A stretch of 64,000 nt of DNA from an uncultured Prochlorococcus sp. (GTDB lineage: Bacteria > Cyanobacteriota > Cyanobacteriia > PCC-6307 > Cyanobiaceae): contig CACMCA010000001.1 in NCBI GenBank assembly GCA_902612005.1, positions 124,001 through 188,000 on the forward strand, written 5' to 3'. The notes below the pieces were generated by a model that was given only the letters and a program-made list of their open reading frames with translations, did no database searches and was not told the origin of the DNA. Of the stretch, positions 21,850-32,275 are shown piece by piece. How positions within the stretch are numbered: position 1 is the first letter of the stretch; each line of letters starts with the position of its first letter. The translations under genes were made by a program, and so were the position numbers.

Positions 21850-22748
21850 TTACAGACAAAACTAAGTGTAATAATCCACTATTTGGAAGAATATTGACTG
21901 CAATGGTTACTCCATTTACGGAAAATGGAGATGTAGATTATGAACTAGCTATAAAACTATCAAATTATCTTTTTGAGAATGGTTCCGATGGAATTGTGCT
22001 ATGTGGTACTACTGGAGAATCTCCTACTCTTTCATGGGCGGAACAGCATGATTTATTTATTGCAGTAAAAGGATCTTTGGATGCAACCTGTAAAGTAATA
22101 GTTGGTACTGGAAGTAACTGTACAAGCGAGGCTGAGGAAGCTACAAAAAAAGCCTATGAATTTGGTGCCGACGGTGCTTTGGTTGTTGTTCCTTACTACA
22201 ATAAACCACCTCAAGAAGGACTTTATAAACATTTCAGTTCTATCGCTAATTCTGCAAAAGATTTGCCTCTTATGCTTTACAACATACCTGGAAGGACAGG
22301 GTGTAATTTATTACCTGATACTGTGAAGAAACTTATGAATTTCTCAAATATTCTCAGTATTAAAGCGGCAAGCGGTAGAATAGAAGAAGTAACAGAACTT
22401 CGAGCTATTTGTGGCTCTGAACTCTCTGTATATAGTGGCGACGATTCATTGTTGCTTCCAATGTTATCTGTAGGTGCTGTAGGAGTAGTAAGTGTTGCAA
22501 GTCATTTGGTTGGATTGCAATTGAAAGAGATGATTCATTCCTTTCTAAGTGGAGAAATTTCCAATGCGCTTGCCATTCATGAAAAACTTCAGCCCCTTTT
22601 CAAAGCACTCTTTATGACTACTAATCCAATCCCAATTAAAGCTGCTTTGGAGTTATCGGGATGGAATGTAGGTAATCCAAGAAGTCCTTTGTCACCATTA
22701 ACTACTGACATGAAAAAGAAATTATCTTTTATCCTCAAATCCCTATAA
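21846..22748 (+). CDS. dapA: 4-hydroxy-tetrahydrodipicolinate synthase
   Basis: [44 protein letters not shown]; start overlaps asd stop. Confidence 0.97.
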   Translation: MITDKTKCNNPLFGRILTAMVTPFTENGDVDYELAIKLSNYLFENGSDGIVLCGTTGESPTLSWAEQHDLFIAVKGSLDATCKVIVGTGSNCTSEAEEATKKAYEFGADGALVVVPYYNKPPQEGLYKHFSSIANSAKDLPLMLYNIPGRTGCNLLPDTVKKLMNFSNILSIKAASGRIEEVTELRAICGSELSVYSGDDSLLLPMLSVGAVGVVSVASHLVGLQLKEMIHSFLSGEISNALAIHEKLQPLFKALFMTTNPIPIKAALELSGWNVGNPRSPLSPLTTDMKKKLSFILKSL

Positions 22749-22829
22749 TAGGTTTTATATCTAACTTGATAATTAAATTTAAATAAACCTTATTTGATTA
22801 CAAGCAGGCCCTTCATAAATTTCAAAATT

Positions 22830-24815
22830 ATGCAATCAAGTACAAATTCAACTGTAAATAGATCTACTAATGATTCATCTAGATCTAAAAGTAATACGCC
22901 AGCTCTTCGAGTAATACCTCTTGGAGGACTACATGAAATAGGCAAAAACACTTGTGTTTTTGAATATGGTGATGATTTGATGCTTGTTGATGCTGGGTTG
23001 GCTTTCCCATCTGATGGTATGCATGGCGTAAATGTAGTTATGCCAGATACAACTTTTTTAAAAGAAAATCAAAGAAGAATAAAAGGAATGATTGTCACTC
23101 ACGGTCATGAAGATCATATAGGAGGTATTTCTCATCATCTTAAGCATTTTAATATTCCGATTATTTACGGCCCAAAACTAGCAATGTCAATGCTTAGAGG
23201 AAAAATGGAGGAAGCAGGGGTATCAGATAGAACAACTATACAGACAGTAAATCCAAGAGATGTTGTAAAAGTTGGACAATATTTTTCTGTTGAATTTATT
23301 CGAAATACTCATTCTATTTGTGATAGTTTTTCACTAGCAGTTACAACACCTGTTGGCACAATTATTTTCACGGGAGATTTTAAATTTGATCATATGCCAG
23401 TAGATGGAGAGCAATTTGATATAGAAAGAATGGTGCATTATGGAGAGAAAGGCGTCTTATGCATGTTTAGTGATTCGACTAATGCTGAAGTCCCAGGTTT
23501 TTGTCCTTCTGAGAAGACTATCTATCCCTCTTTAGAAAAACATATTGCTGAGGCAAAAGAACGAGTTATTCTTACCACTTTTGCTAGTTCTGTGCATAGA
23601 GTGACAATGATCTTAGAGTTGGCCATGAAACATGGAAGAAAGGTCGGTTTGTTAGGAAGATCGATGATAAATGTCATTGCTAAGGCAAGAGATATTGGTT
23701 ACATGAAATGCCCAGATGATTTGTTTGTTCCTATCAAGCAAATTAGAGATTTGCCAGATAGAGAGACCTTATTATTAATGACTGGAAGTCAAGGTGAACC
23801 CCTAGCAGCGTTAAGCAGAATATCTCGTGGTGAACATCAGCATGTTCGTCTTAAGACTACTGATACTGTAATATTTTCAGCCAGTCCAATTCCTGGTAAT
23901 ACTATTTCAGTTGTTAATACCATAGATAGATTAATGAAACTCGGAGCAAAGGTTGTTTATGGAAAAGGTGAGAATATTCATGTTTCTGGTCATGGTTTTC
24001 AAGAAGATCAAAAGTTAATGTTGGCACTTGCAAAACCTAAGTTTTTTGTTCCTGTTCATGGAGAACATAGAATGCTTGTTTGTCATGGCAAGAGTGCGCA
24101 AACTATGGGGGTTCCAAAGGACAATATTTTAATTATTGAAAATGGAGATGTAGTTGAGTTAACACCTAATTCTATTCAAAAAGGTGATCCTGTAAAAGCT
24201 GGTGTTGAACTGCTTGATAACTCACGCAATGGGATAGTAGATGCTCGAGTCTTAAAAGAAAGGCAGCAATTAGCAGGGGATGGTGTAGTCACTGTTTTAG
24301 CTCCTATTAGTACAGATGGGAAGATGGTTGCGCCTCCCAGAGTTAATTTAAGAGGAGTTGTTACTACTGCAGAGCCAAGAAAAATGTCTATGTGGACAGA
24401 ACGAGAAATAAGCTGGGTCTTAGAAAATAGATGGAAACAATTATCCAGACAAACTGGGCCAAATAATTTTGAAGTAGATTGGATTGGTGTACAAAGAGAA
24501 ATTGAAAATGGTTTATCGAGAAGAATGAGAAGAGAATTACAAGTGGAACCACTTATTTTGTGTTTAGTTCAACCTGCTCCAAGTGGAACGCGTGCTTATA
24601 ACCCAAAGATTACTGAAGAGCAAAATTTTTCCAATAGAAATAGAAATAATAATAATTTCCATAAGAAATCAAACAATAACCATCCAAATAGTTCAAATAA
24701 TCCGCAAAATACCCAAAAAAGTCCAAAAGTTTCCCGGAATCCATCAGCTGATACTGCTTCCGAAGATTCATTTGAAGGTAGAACAAGAAGAAGAAGATCT
24801 GCTGTAACATCTTAA
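22830..24815 (+). CDS. rnj: Ribonuclease J
   Basis: VIPLGGLHEIGKNTCVFEYGDDLMLVDAGLAFP, VTHGHEDHIGGI, GKGENIHVSGHGFQED; likely ATG at 22830 rather than the TTG at 22794; Asn-rich tail. Confidence 0.95.
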   Translation: MQSSTNSTVNRSTNDSSRSKSNTPALRVIPLGGLHEIGKNTCVFEYGDDLMLVDAGLAFPSDGMHGVNVVMPDTTFLKENQRRIKGMIVTHGHEDHIGGISHHLKHFNIPIIYGPKLAMSMLRGKMEEAGVSDRTTIQTVNPRDVVKVGQYFSVEFIRNTHSICDSFSLAVTTPVGTIIFTGDFKFDHMPVDGEQFDIERMVHYGEKGVLCMFSDSTNAEVPGFCPSEKTIYPSLEKHIAEAKERVILTTFASSVHRVTMILELAMKHGRKVGLLGRSMINVIAKARDIGYMKCPDDLFVPIKQIRDLPDRETLLLMTGSQGEPLAALSRISRGEHQHVRLKTTDTVIFSASPIPGNTISVVNTIDRLMKLGAKVVYGKGENIHVSGHGFQEDQKLMLALAKPKFFVPVHGEHRMLVCHGKSAQTMGVPKDNILIIENGDVVELTPNSIQKGDPVKAGVELLDNSRNGIVDARVLKERQQLAGDGVVTVLAPISTDGKMVAPPRVNLRGVVTTAEPRKMSMWTEREISWVLENRWKQLSRQTGPNNFEVDWIGVQREIENGLSRRMRRELQVEPLILCLVQPAPSGTRAYNPKITEEQNFSNRNRNNNNFHKKSNNNHPNSSNNPQNTQKSPKVSRNPSADTASEDSFEGRTRRRRSAVTS

Positions 24816-25822
24816 CTTTTTTCAAAATTTATATAGTTTTTATCCCAAACAATTTTTAAAAACTCTTGCAGATTAATTTGACCTTTATTTTTTGCATAAA
24901 TTGAAGTTGCTAATTTTGTCAGATTTTTAGAACTACATTGCTTTGCAGATATTTCTTTTAAAAATCTATTTAAAATTGTGCACCTCGCTTCAATACACAT
25001 ACCATTTAGGAGATTCCTATCGATACCTTTTATATCTTTACAATGTAAATACGCTAGTTCACTAAGATCATTACGTTCATTATTGTATTTACTCATTTTT
25101 TGGGAAAAATTATTTATCCTTTCAGCACAACCAGGATAGATGACTTCTAAGGTAGGAATAATTTTTTTTCTTACTAAATTTCTTTTTAATTTAAGATCTG
25201 AATTTGTAGGATCTTCCCAGACTGGGATCTTCATTTCATTGCAAAATTGTTTTGTATCTTCCCTACTGAAAATTAATATTGGTCTTATTAAATAAATTTG
25301 ATTTTCTATTAATCTTTTACTCTCAATATTACTCAGACCTGCAAAATTGCTTCCTCTAGATAAATTGAGGATAAATGTTTCTGCATTATCACTACTCGTA
25401 TGACCAGTTAACAAATAAATATTATGTTTTTGCTGGTTTTTATTTAATAAAGTTTTAGCTCTTTCACATAATTTTTTATATCTCCATTCTCGTGCTTTCT
25501 CTTCTGAAGCAATACCTTCTTTATTTGCTTGATCAAAAGAGAATGAAATATTTTTATCTTCGCAATAATCTTTTAATTCAAGAGCATATAGTGATGATTT
25601 TTCGTGCCACTGATGATCACCATGCCAAACACTAATAGACCAATTATGTAGTTTTTTTAGGTCATTAATTAGGGTTAATAAGGCCATAGAGTCTTGCCCC
25701 CCCGAAACACTTATTAAAATATTAGATCCTTTGGGAATTAACATTTTATTGGTAAGAATCTCCTTATGAAGCTGATGATGCCATGATGACCAATTTTTTT
25801 GACTTAATTTTTTATCAGTCAT
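24812..25822 (-). CDS. tilS: tRNA(Ile)-lysidine synthase
   Basis: ILISVSGGQDSMALL PP-loop, GHTSSDNAETFILNLSRGSN, 3' end overlaps rnj by 4 nt. Confidence 0.95.
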   Translation of the reverse strand: MTDKKLSQKNWSSWHHQLHKEILTNKMLIPKGSNILISVSGGQDSMALLTLINDLKKLHNWSISVWHGDHQWHEKSSLYALELKDYCEDKNISFSFDQANKEGIASEEKAREWRYKKLCERAKTLLNKNQQKHNIYLLTGHTSSDNAETFILNLSRGSNFAGLSNIESKRLIENQIYLIRPILIFSREDTKQFCNEMKIPVWEDPTNSDLKLKRNLVRKKIIPTLEVIYPGCAERINNFSQKMSKYNNERNDLSELAYLHCKDIKGIDRNLLNGMCIEARCTILNRFLKEISAKQCSSKNLTKLATSIYAKNKGQINLQEFLKIVWDKNYINFEKS

Positions 25823-25907
25823 TTTGTGTTGCTCAGATAATATTTTTTAAAAAATGCACTGTTTTACTAAAACAATGTCACAATCGGGTAATAAATTCAT
25901 TAAGTAA

Positions 25908-26684
25908 ATGAGCCTGATTAATCTTTTGCCACAAAAAGTCAAAGAAGAGTTAAGAAGCAAATCCTTACTCAAAGTTATTTCAGGATTGAATAATTTCGAT
26001 GTTCAGTCTGTGAAAATAATTGTTGAGGCTGCTTCATTAGGAGGTGCAGATCTTGTCGATATTGCTTGTAAACCTGAACTCGTTGATTTAGCACTTAAGA
26101 ATTCAACACTACCAGTTTGTGTTAGTTCAGTAGTGCCTCGATCTTTTCAAGATTGTGTAAAAGCAGGAGCATCATTAATTGAGATAGGAAATTACGATAC
26201 TTTTTATGAAAAAGGCATTCATTTTTCAGATAAAAAAGTTCTAAACATTACAAAAGAGACGAGGGATTTATTTCCTAATTTTCCTCTATCAGTAACTGTT
26301 CCTCATACTATGCCTATTGATAAACAAGTTGATCTTGCTGTAAAGCTAGTGGAAGAAGGCGTTGATATTATTCAAACAGAAGGTGGTACTAGTTCATCTC
26401 CTTACTCTCCAGGGATTCAAGGTTTTTTTGAAAAATCAGTTCCAACTCTTGCAGCTACCTATGCTATTCATCAAGAATTTAAGAAACAATCTCTGAATAT
26501 ACCAATCATGAGTGCCTCAGGATTAAGCCAAGTAACTTGCCCACTAGCAATATCCTCTGGAGCCTCAGCAGTTGGCGTTGGATCTGTGGTTAATAAATTA
26601 GATGATTTAATATCAATGATTGCGGTTGTTAGGGGCTTAAAAGAATCTTTGAAAAATTCAATAATTGGAGAAAAAATTTCTTAG
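25908..26684 (+). CDS. DUF561 / Ycf23-like TIM-barrel protein
   Basis: LLKVISGLNNFDVQSVKIIVEAASLGGADLVDIACKPELV; IIQTEGGTSSSPYSPGIQG. Confidence 0.85.
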   Translation: MSLINLLPQKVKEELRSKSLLKVISGLNNFDVQSVKIIVEAASLGGADLVDIACKPELVDLALKNSTLPVCVSSVVPRSFQDCVKAGASLIEIGNYDTFYEKGIHFSDKKVLNITKETRDLFPNFPLSVTVPHTMPIDKQVDLAVKLVEEGVDIIQTEGGTSSSPYSPGIQGFFEKSVPTLAATYAIHQEFKKQSLNIPIMSASGLSQVTCPLAISSGASAVGVGSVVNKLDDLISMIAVVRGLKESLKNSIIGEKIS

Positions 26685-26710
26685 TATAGCAATATCCTTT
26701 AGCTATTAGC

Positions 26711-28753
26711 TTGATGAACAATTATAAGCTTCAAGCTCCTTACGAACCAAATGGAGATCAACCAGAAGCTATTAAAAAATTAGTTAAAGGTGTAAATAAT
26801 GGTAAACAGTTTCAGACTCTTTTAGGAGCTACTGGAACTGGTAAAACATTTACCATTGCCAATGTAATTCAACAAACAGGAAGGCCAGCACTTGTTTTAG
26901 CCCATAATAAAACGTTGGCTGCACAACTATGCAATGAATTAAGGGAATTTTTTCCAAAAAATGCTGTTGAGTATTTTATTTCTTACTACGATTATTATCA
27001 ACCTGAAGCTTATGTACCTGTAAGTGATACTTACATAGCCAAAACTGCTTCAATTAATGAAGAAATAGATATGCTTAGGCATTCTGCAACACGCTCATTA
27101 TTTGAAAGAAAAGATGTAATTGTTGTAGCCTCAATAAGTTGTATTTATGGTCTTGGTATACCGAGTGAGTATTTAAAAGCTTCAGTTAAATTTGAAGTGG
27201 GAAAATCAATAAATCTACGTTCTTCTTTGAGGTCTCTAGTTGAAAATCAATATACTAGAAATGATATTGAAATTACTAGAGGTAGATTCAGAATTAAAGG
27301 TGATGTTTTAGAAATCGGTCCAGCTTATGAAGATAGATTAATAAGAATTGAGTTATTTGGTGATGAAGTCGAGGCTATAAGATTTGTTGATCCTACTACA
27401 GGCGAAATACTTGAAAGTTTGGACCAAGTTAGCGTTTACCCAGCGAAGCATTTTGTAACTCCAAAAGAAAGACTTGAGAGTGCAATAAGTGCAATAAGAA
27501 GTGAATTAAAAACTCAACTTGATAAATTTATATACGAAGGAAAATTATTAGAGGCTCAACGTCTAGAACAACGTACAAAATATGATTTAGAAATGCTTAA
27601 AGAGGTTGGTTATTGTAATGGAGTTGAGAATTATGCTCGTCATTTATCAGGTAGGGAGGAAGGTTCACCGCCAGAATGTTTAATAGATTACTTTCCCAAA
27701 GATTGGTTGTTGGTAGTTGATGAGAGTCATGTAACATGTCCTCAACTTCATGCGATGTACAACGGTGATCAATCTAGAAAAAAAGTTTTAATAGATCATG
27801 GTTTTAGATTGCCAAGTGCTGCAGATAATAGACCTTTAAAATGTGAAGAGTTTTGGGAAAAATCAAAACAGACATTATTTATAAGTGCAACCCCCGGTCA
27901 ATGGGAATTAGATCAATGTGATGGTGAATTTATTGAGCAAGTTATAAGACCAACTGGGGTATTAGACCCGGTAATTGATGTAAGACCTAGTGAAGGCCAA
28001 ATAGAAGATCTGTTATCTGAAATAAGAATTCGAGCTGAAAAGAATCAAAGAGTGCTTGTTACAACACTTACTAAGAGAATGGCTGAAGATCTAACTGATT
28101 TTTTATCTGAAAATAAAGTAAGAGTTAGATATTTGCATTCCGAAATCCATTCAATTGAAAGAATTGAAATTATTCAAGACCTTAGAATGGGCGAATATGA
28201 TGTTTTGGTAGGAGTTAATTTATTAAGAGAGGGACTAGATCTTCCAGAAGTATCCTTAGTCGCCATTTTAGATGCTGATAAAGAAGGTTTTCTGAGGGCA
28301 GAAAGGTCATTGATTCAAACAATAGGAAGAGCTGCCAGACATGTTGAAGGTGTTGCCTTGCTTTATGCAGATAACTTCACAGATTCAATGAAAAGAGCAA
28401 TATCTGAAACTGATAGAAGAAGAACTATTCAAAAAAAATATAACCAAGTCAATGGCATTACTCCAAAACCTGCAGGCAAAAAAATAGAAAATTCAATATT
28501 ATCTTTTCTAGAACTTTCCAGAAAACTTGATGCTGGTGGTTTATCTAAAGATTTAATAAATATTGTTAATAACAAAACTGACGCAATTCTCAGTTCTAGT
28601 GATAATCAATGTTTGCTTGAAGAATTGCCTGACTTAATAGAAAAGTTAGAAATTAAAATGAAAGATGCTGCAAAAGAGTTAAATTTTGAAGAAGCAGCAA
28701 ATTTGAGGGATAGAATCAAAAAATTAAGACAAAAATTGGCAAGAAATAATTAA
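26711..28753 (+). CDS. uvrB: Excinuclease ABC subunit B
   Basis: [64 protein letters not shown]. Confidence 0.99.
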   Translation: MMNNYKLQAPYEPNGDQPEAIKKLVKGVNNGKQFQTLLGATGTGKTFTIANVIQQTGRPALVLAHNKTLAAQLCNELREFFPKNAVEYFISYYDYYQPEAYVPVSDTYIAKTASINEEIDMLRHSATRSLFERKDVIVVASISCIYGLGIPSEYLKASVKFEVGKSINLRSSLRSLVENQYTRNDIEITRGRFRIKGDVLEIGPAYEDRLIRIELFGDEVEAIRFVDPTTGEILESLDQVSVYPAKHFVTPKERLESAISAIRSELKTQLDKFIYEGKLLEAQRLEQRTKYDLEMLKEVGYCNGVENYARHLSGREEGSPPECLIDYFPKDWLLVVDESHVTCPQLHAMYNGDQSRKKVLIDHGFRLPSAADNRPLKCEEFWEKSKQTLFISATPGQWELDQCDGEFIEQVIRPTGVLDPVIDVRPSEGQIEDLLSEIRIRAEKNQRVLVTTLTKRMAEDLTDFLSENKVRVRYLHSEIHSIERIEIIQDLRMGEYDVLVGVNLLREGLDLPEVSLVAILDADKEGFLRAERSLIQTIGRAARHVEGVALLYADNFTDSMKRAISETDRRRTIQKKYNQVNGITPKPAGKKIENSILSFLELSRKLDAGGLSKDLINIVNNKTDAILSSSDNQCLLEELPDLIEKLEIKMKDAAKELNFEEAANLRDRIKKLRQKLARNN

Positions 28754-28760
28754 AAAGAAC

Positions 28761-30521
28761 TTATTTTTCTAATTCGAAATGATTATGAATCGCATTAACT
28801 GCTTTGTCACAATCTTTTTCTAAGACAATACATGAAGTCCTAATTTCACTCGTGGCAATCATTTCAATATTGATATTTTGGTCAGCCAATGCTCTAAATA
28901 TTTTTCCAGCCGTCCCAACCTTAAATGCCATTCCCGCTCCTACAGTGCTTACTTTTGCTATGGCAGGGCCATCTTCAATGTATGATCCGGGTAATTTTTT
29001 TGTTAAGGCCTCAAAAACTAAGTTAGCTTTTTCTCTATCTTGTTTATTCATTGTAAGACTAATATCCTTAGTTTTTAAAGAGGAAATTCTTTCAGACTGA
29101 ACAATAGTATCGAAAAGTAAATTATTTTCAGCTAATGCTAAACATATCGATGCTGCTACACCTGGACGATCAGGCAGTTTTCGAAAGCTTACCTGAACTT
29201 GGTTTTTATCTAATGCAATTCCTCTTACTTCAGGTTGATCTTGTTTTTCATTGATTGGATTAACAAATATTTGTGTATCGGATAACTTAAATTTCTCAGC
29301 AACAAATCTAATAGCTTTTGGTATATTATTAATTTCAATTACACAGCTGACTTTAATTTCACTAGTAGCTATTAACCTAACGTTTATATTCGCTTGAGAT
29401 AAAGTATCAAATAAATCAGCTGAAACACTAGGTCTGCCCATAATACCTGCTCCTTGAATACTTAATTTAGTCATGTTGGTTTTTAAGTTAAATTCTCCCC
29501 CTAATTGACTAGTTATAAGTTCACATTGTTCTGCAGTCTTTTTTACTTCTAATTCACCAACAGTAAATGTAATATCGTTTTTATTTCCATCATTTGTCGC
29601 TTGTATTATTAAATCTACGTTAATACTTGCTTCTGAAAGTTTTTCAAATATTTGCGCAGCAATCCCAGGTCTATCAGGAATATTTGAGAGACTGAATACT
29701 GCTTGGTTTTCTAATACTTCAAGACTATTGACTGTTTTTGTTAATTCTAAGCTTCCTCTTTTTAGCGGGATAGGTTGGATTTGACTTTCTAAGAGAGTTC
29801 CACTGGAGTCACTTTGGCTTGATTTGACACATAATTTAATTCCATAATTGCGAGCAATTTCTACTGCTCTTGGATGCAGAACTGAAGCACCGACGCTTGC
29901 AAGTTCAAGCATTTCCTCGCAGCTAATTTCATCTAAGAGTTTTGCATTAGGAACAATCCTTGGATCAGTAGTAAGAACCCCCGGAACGTCTGTATAAATT
30001 TCGCAAGTCTCAGCTCCTAAAGCTGTTGATAAAGCTACCGCGGAAGTATCTGAACCACCTCTACCCAAAGTTGTAATTTCCATTGAACCCGTATGGCTTA
30101 ATGTTGTTCCTTGAAATCCAGCTACGACAACTACAAAACCCTGATTTAAATAATTTTGGATCCTTTCTGTTTTAATATCCAGAATTCTCGCTTTCCCATG
30201 AATTGATTCAGTAATAATTCCAACCTGGCTACCAGTCATTGAAATTGCAGGTATTCCGTATTCGTTTAATGCCATTGAAAGAAGAGCTATGGTTACTTGC
30301 TCTCCAGTTGAGAGAAGCATATCCAATTCTCTTCGATTAGGATTTTTACTAATTGATTCCGCTAAACAATTTAAATCATCTGTAGTTTGCCCCATCGCAG
30401 AGACAACTACGACAATTTCATTCCCTGCTTCTTTACTTTGAAAAATGCTACTTGCAATATTTTTAATTTTTTTAATATCACCGACAGAAGTACCGCCAAA
30501 TTTTTTTACTAGTAAAGCCAT
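28761..30521 (-). CDS. lysC: Aspartate kinase with multiple ACT domains
   Basis: MALLVKKFGGTSVGDIKKIKNIA, TTLGRGGSDTSAVAL; long (586 aa) form with four ACT-like repeats (SLSNIPDRPGIAAQIFE, VSFRKLPDRPGVAASI, etc.). Confidence 0.97.
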   Translation of the reverse strand: MALLVKKFGGTSVGDIKKIKNIASSIFQSKEAGNEIVVVVSAMGQTTDDLNCLAESISKNPNRRELDMLLSTGEQVTIALLSMALNEYGIPAISMTGSQVGIITESIHGKARILDIKTERIQNYLNQGFVVVVAGFQGTTLSHTGSMEITTLGRGGSDTSAVALSTALGAETCEIYTDVPGVLTTDPRIVPNAKLLDEISCEEMLELASVGASVLHPRAVEIARNYGIKLCVKSSQSDSSGTLLESQIQPIPLKRGSLELTKTVNSLEVLENQAVFSLSNIPDRPGIAAQIFEKLSEASINVDLIIQATNDGNKNDITFTVGELEVKKTAEQCELITSQLGGEFNLKTNMTKLSIQGAGIMGRPSVSADLFDTLSQANINVRLIATSEIKVSCVIEINNIPKAIRFVAEKFKLSDTQIFVNPINEKQDQPEVRGIALDKNQVQVSFRKLPDRPGVAASICLALAENNLLFDTIVQSERISSLKTKDISLTMNKQDREKANLVFEALTKKLPGSYIEDGPAIAKVSTVGAGMAFKVGTAGKIFRALADQNINIEMIATSEIRTSCIVLEKDCDKAVNAIHNHFELEK

Positions 30522-30560
30522 ACTTAAATGATAATGTAAATTCTTAAACTTATAATTTGG

Positions 30561-31562
30561 TTAACTTAAATTAATTAATTTCTCTGTAAAAACATTTATA
30601 GGATTATTACCTTGTTTTAGTAATGATTCAATATCTAGTAAGTTACTCATTAAATTAATTAAATATTCTTGAGATACATTTTTGACTTTTTTTCGAATAA
30701 AAAAAATTCTTTTTGGATTAGAAATGCCTGCAAGATTACAAATCTTTTCTGCATTATCGTTACCTGAATTAACTGCTAGTTTTATAATGGTATGAATTCT
30801 TATTTGACTAATTAAACCTGCATTTAGTCTTAAAGCAGGTTCTCCTTTCTGTAAAGAATAATTTATTTCAATGAGGCTTTCATTAATATTTTTTTGTAAG
30901 AGAAGATCAATGATTTTAAAAATATTTGATTGATGATCACTAAATATTTTTTTTACATCAATACCTTTAAGAAAAAGTTGTGAATTAGAATCACTTGATA
31001 CTGCAGAGAGGTATATTTTAGCTTTGGCTAATTCATTTATTAGTTTAAAGCTGTCATTACCAACTGAATCAATAATTAATTCAGCTGCATTTTTATCAAT
31101 TTTGATATTCATTTCATTTGCGGCATCTTTTAAAAATCTTTTTTGGCCCTCATAGTCCCAGATTTCTGGTAAAGAAAATGATTTTTCTTTGGCTAAATTA
31201 TTTTTGATAAGTTTTTGTAAAAATTTAGTACTCTTTAGTCTTGAGTCTGGTTTCTTTGTATTTTGCAAAATGAAATAAGTATTTTGAGGTATATTGTTAT
31301 GAATTTTTTCAAATTTAGTTCTTAGATCTTCATTTTTGGCAGTAAAAATTGGATTATTTTTTAATGTAACTATTCTGTATCCATCTCCAAAAGGAGGTGT
31401 AAGAACTTCATCAAAAGCTTTATTGACTTGTTCATTATCATCTCCATTTAAATTAGTTACGTTTATTTCTTTCCATTCTTTGGATACTTCCTTATCAATT
31501 AATTTTTGAATAAATGTATTTTGAGCATTTAGATCATTACCCCATAATATTTGTATTGGCAT
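30561..31562 (-). CDS. holA: DNA polymerase III subunit delta
   Basis: 333 aa, MPIQILWGNDLNAQNTFIQKLI..., HolA-like domain order and ISQIRIHTIIKLAV; divergent but recognisable. Confidence 0.8.
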   Translation of the reverse strand: MPIQILWGNDLNAQNTFIQKLIDKEVSKEWKEINVTNLNGDDNEQVNKAFDEVLTPPFGDGYRIVTLKNNPIFTAKNEDLRTKFEKIHNNIPQNTYFILQNTKKPDSRLKSTKFLQKLIKNNLAKEKSFSLPEIWDYEGQKRFLKDAANEMNIKIDKNAAELIIDSVGNDSFKLINELAKAKIYLSAVSSDSNSQLFLKGIDVKKIFSDHQSNIFKIIDLLLQKNINESLIEINYSLQKGEPALRLNAGLISQIRIHTIIKLAVNSGNDNAEKICNLAGISNPKRIFFIRKKVKNVSQEYLINLMSNLLDIESLLKQGNNPINVFTEKLINLS

Positions 31563-31620
31563 AATAGCTCAATAAAAACCATATATTAACTATGATTACT
31601 TCTAACACAAATTAAATTTA

Positions 31621-32244
31621 ATGGTAATAGATCATCCAATTTTTTTGGAAAGCATCAGATTCATAAGATCTCGTTTAGTAGCCAATGATCTAAATTATTT
31701 GGAAAAAAAAGTATTAGAGAGATTAGTCCATACTTCAGGAGATTTTACAGTTCAAAATCTTGTAAATTTTAGTGAAGGTGCTTGTGAAAAGGGTCTTCAG
31801 GCACTTAAAAACGGTGCTCCTATTTTAACTGATACCGATATGGCAGCAGCAGCAATAAAATCCATGGCAGAAAATACAACTAGGAATAAAGTATTCACCG
31901 CTAGAATGTGGTTTGGAAAAAATAATCATACAAACTTAACTAAAACTGCATATGGCTTAAGTGAAGGTTGGAAAGAGTTATCCGCTATAAATTCTGGAAG
32001 CAAATCTCCTATTGTAGTTATTGGCAGTTCGCCTACAGCGTTAACTTATTTAATTGATATTTTAGAAAATGCAAAAGATTTACCTAGTTTAATTATCGGG
32101 ATGCCTGTTGGATTTATTGGAGTAAAGGATAGCAAAAACAAACTGATTTCCACCGATCTTCCTAGAATTGTTTTGAATTCAACTAGAGGAGGTGCCGCCA
32201 TGGCAGCTGCTGCGGTTAACGCCTTATTGAGGGAAACAATTTAA
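31621..32244 (+). CDS. cobH: Precorrin-8X / cobalt-precorrin-8 methylmutase
   Basis: RLVHTSGDFTVQNLV, GAPILTDTDMAAAAI, GMPVGFIGVKDSKNKL. Confidence 0.94.
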   Translation: MVIDHPIFLESIRFIRSRLVANDLNYLEKKVLERLVHTSGDFTVQNLVNFSEGACEKGLQALKNGAPILTDTDMAAAAIKSMAENTTRNKVFTARMWFGKNNHTNLTKTAYGLSEGWKELSAINSGSKSPIVVIGSSPTALTYLIDILENAKDLPSLIIGMPVGFIGVKDSKNKLISTDLPRIVLNSTRGGAAMAAAAVNALLRETI

Positions 32245-32275
32245 AAAGTATTTATTTGATAAAAATATCAGAAAT

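Noticed and set aside
28761-30521. Aspartate kinase with four ACT domains as a novel fusion
   Set aside because: This long LysC architecture is already known in cyanobacteria.
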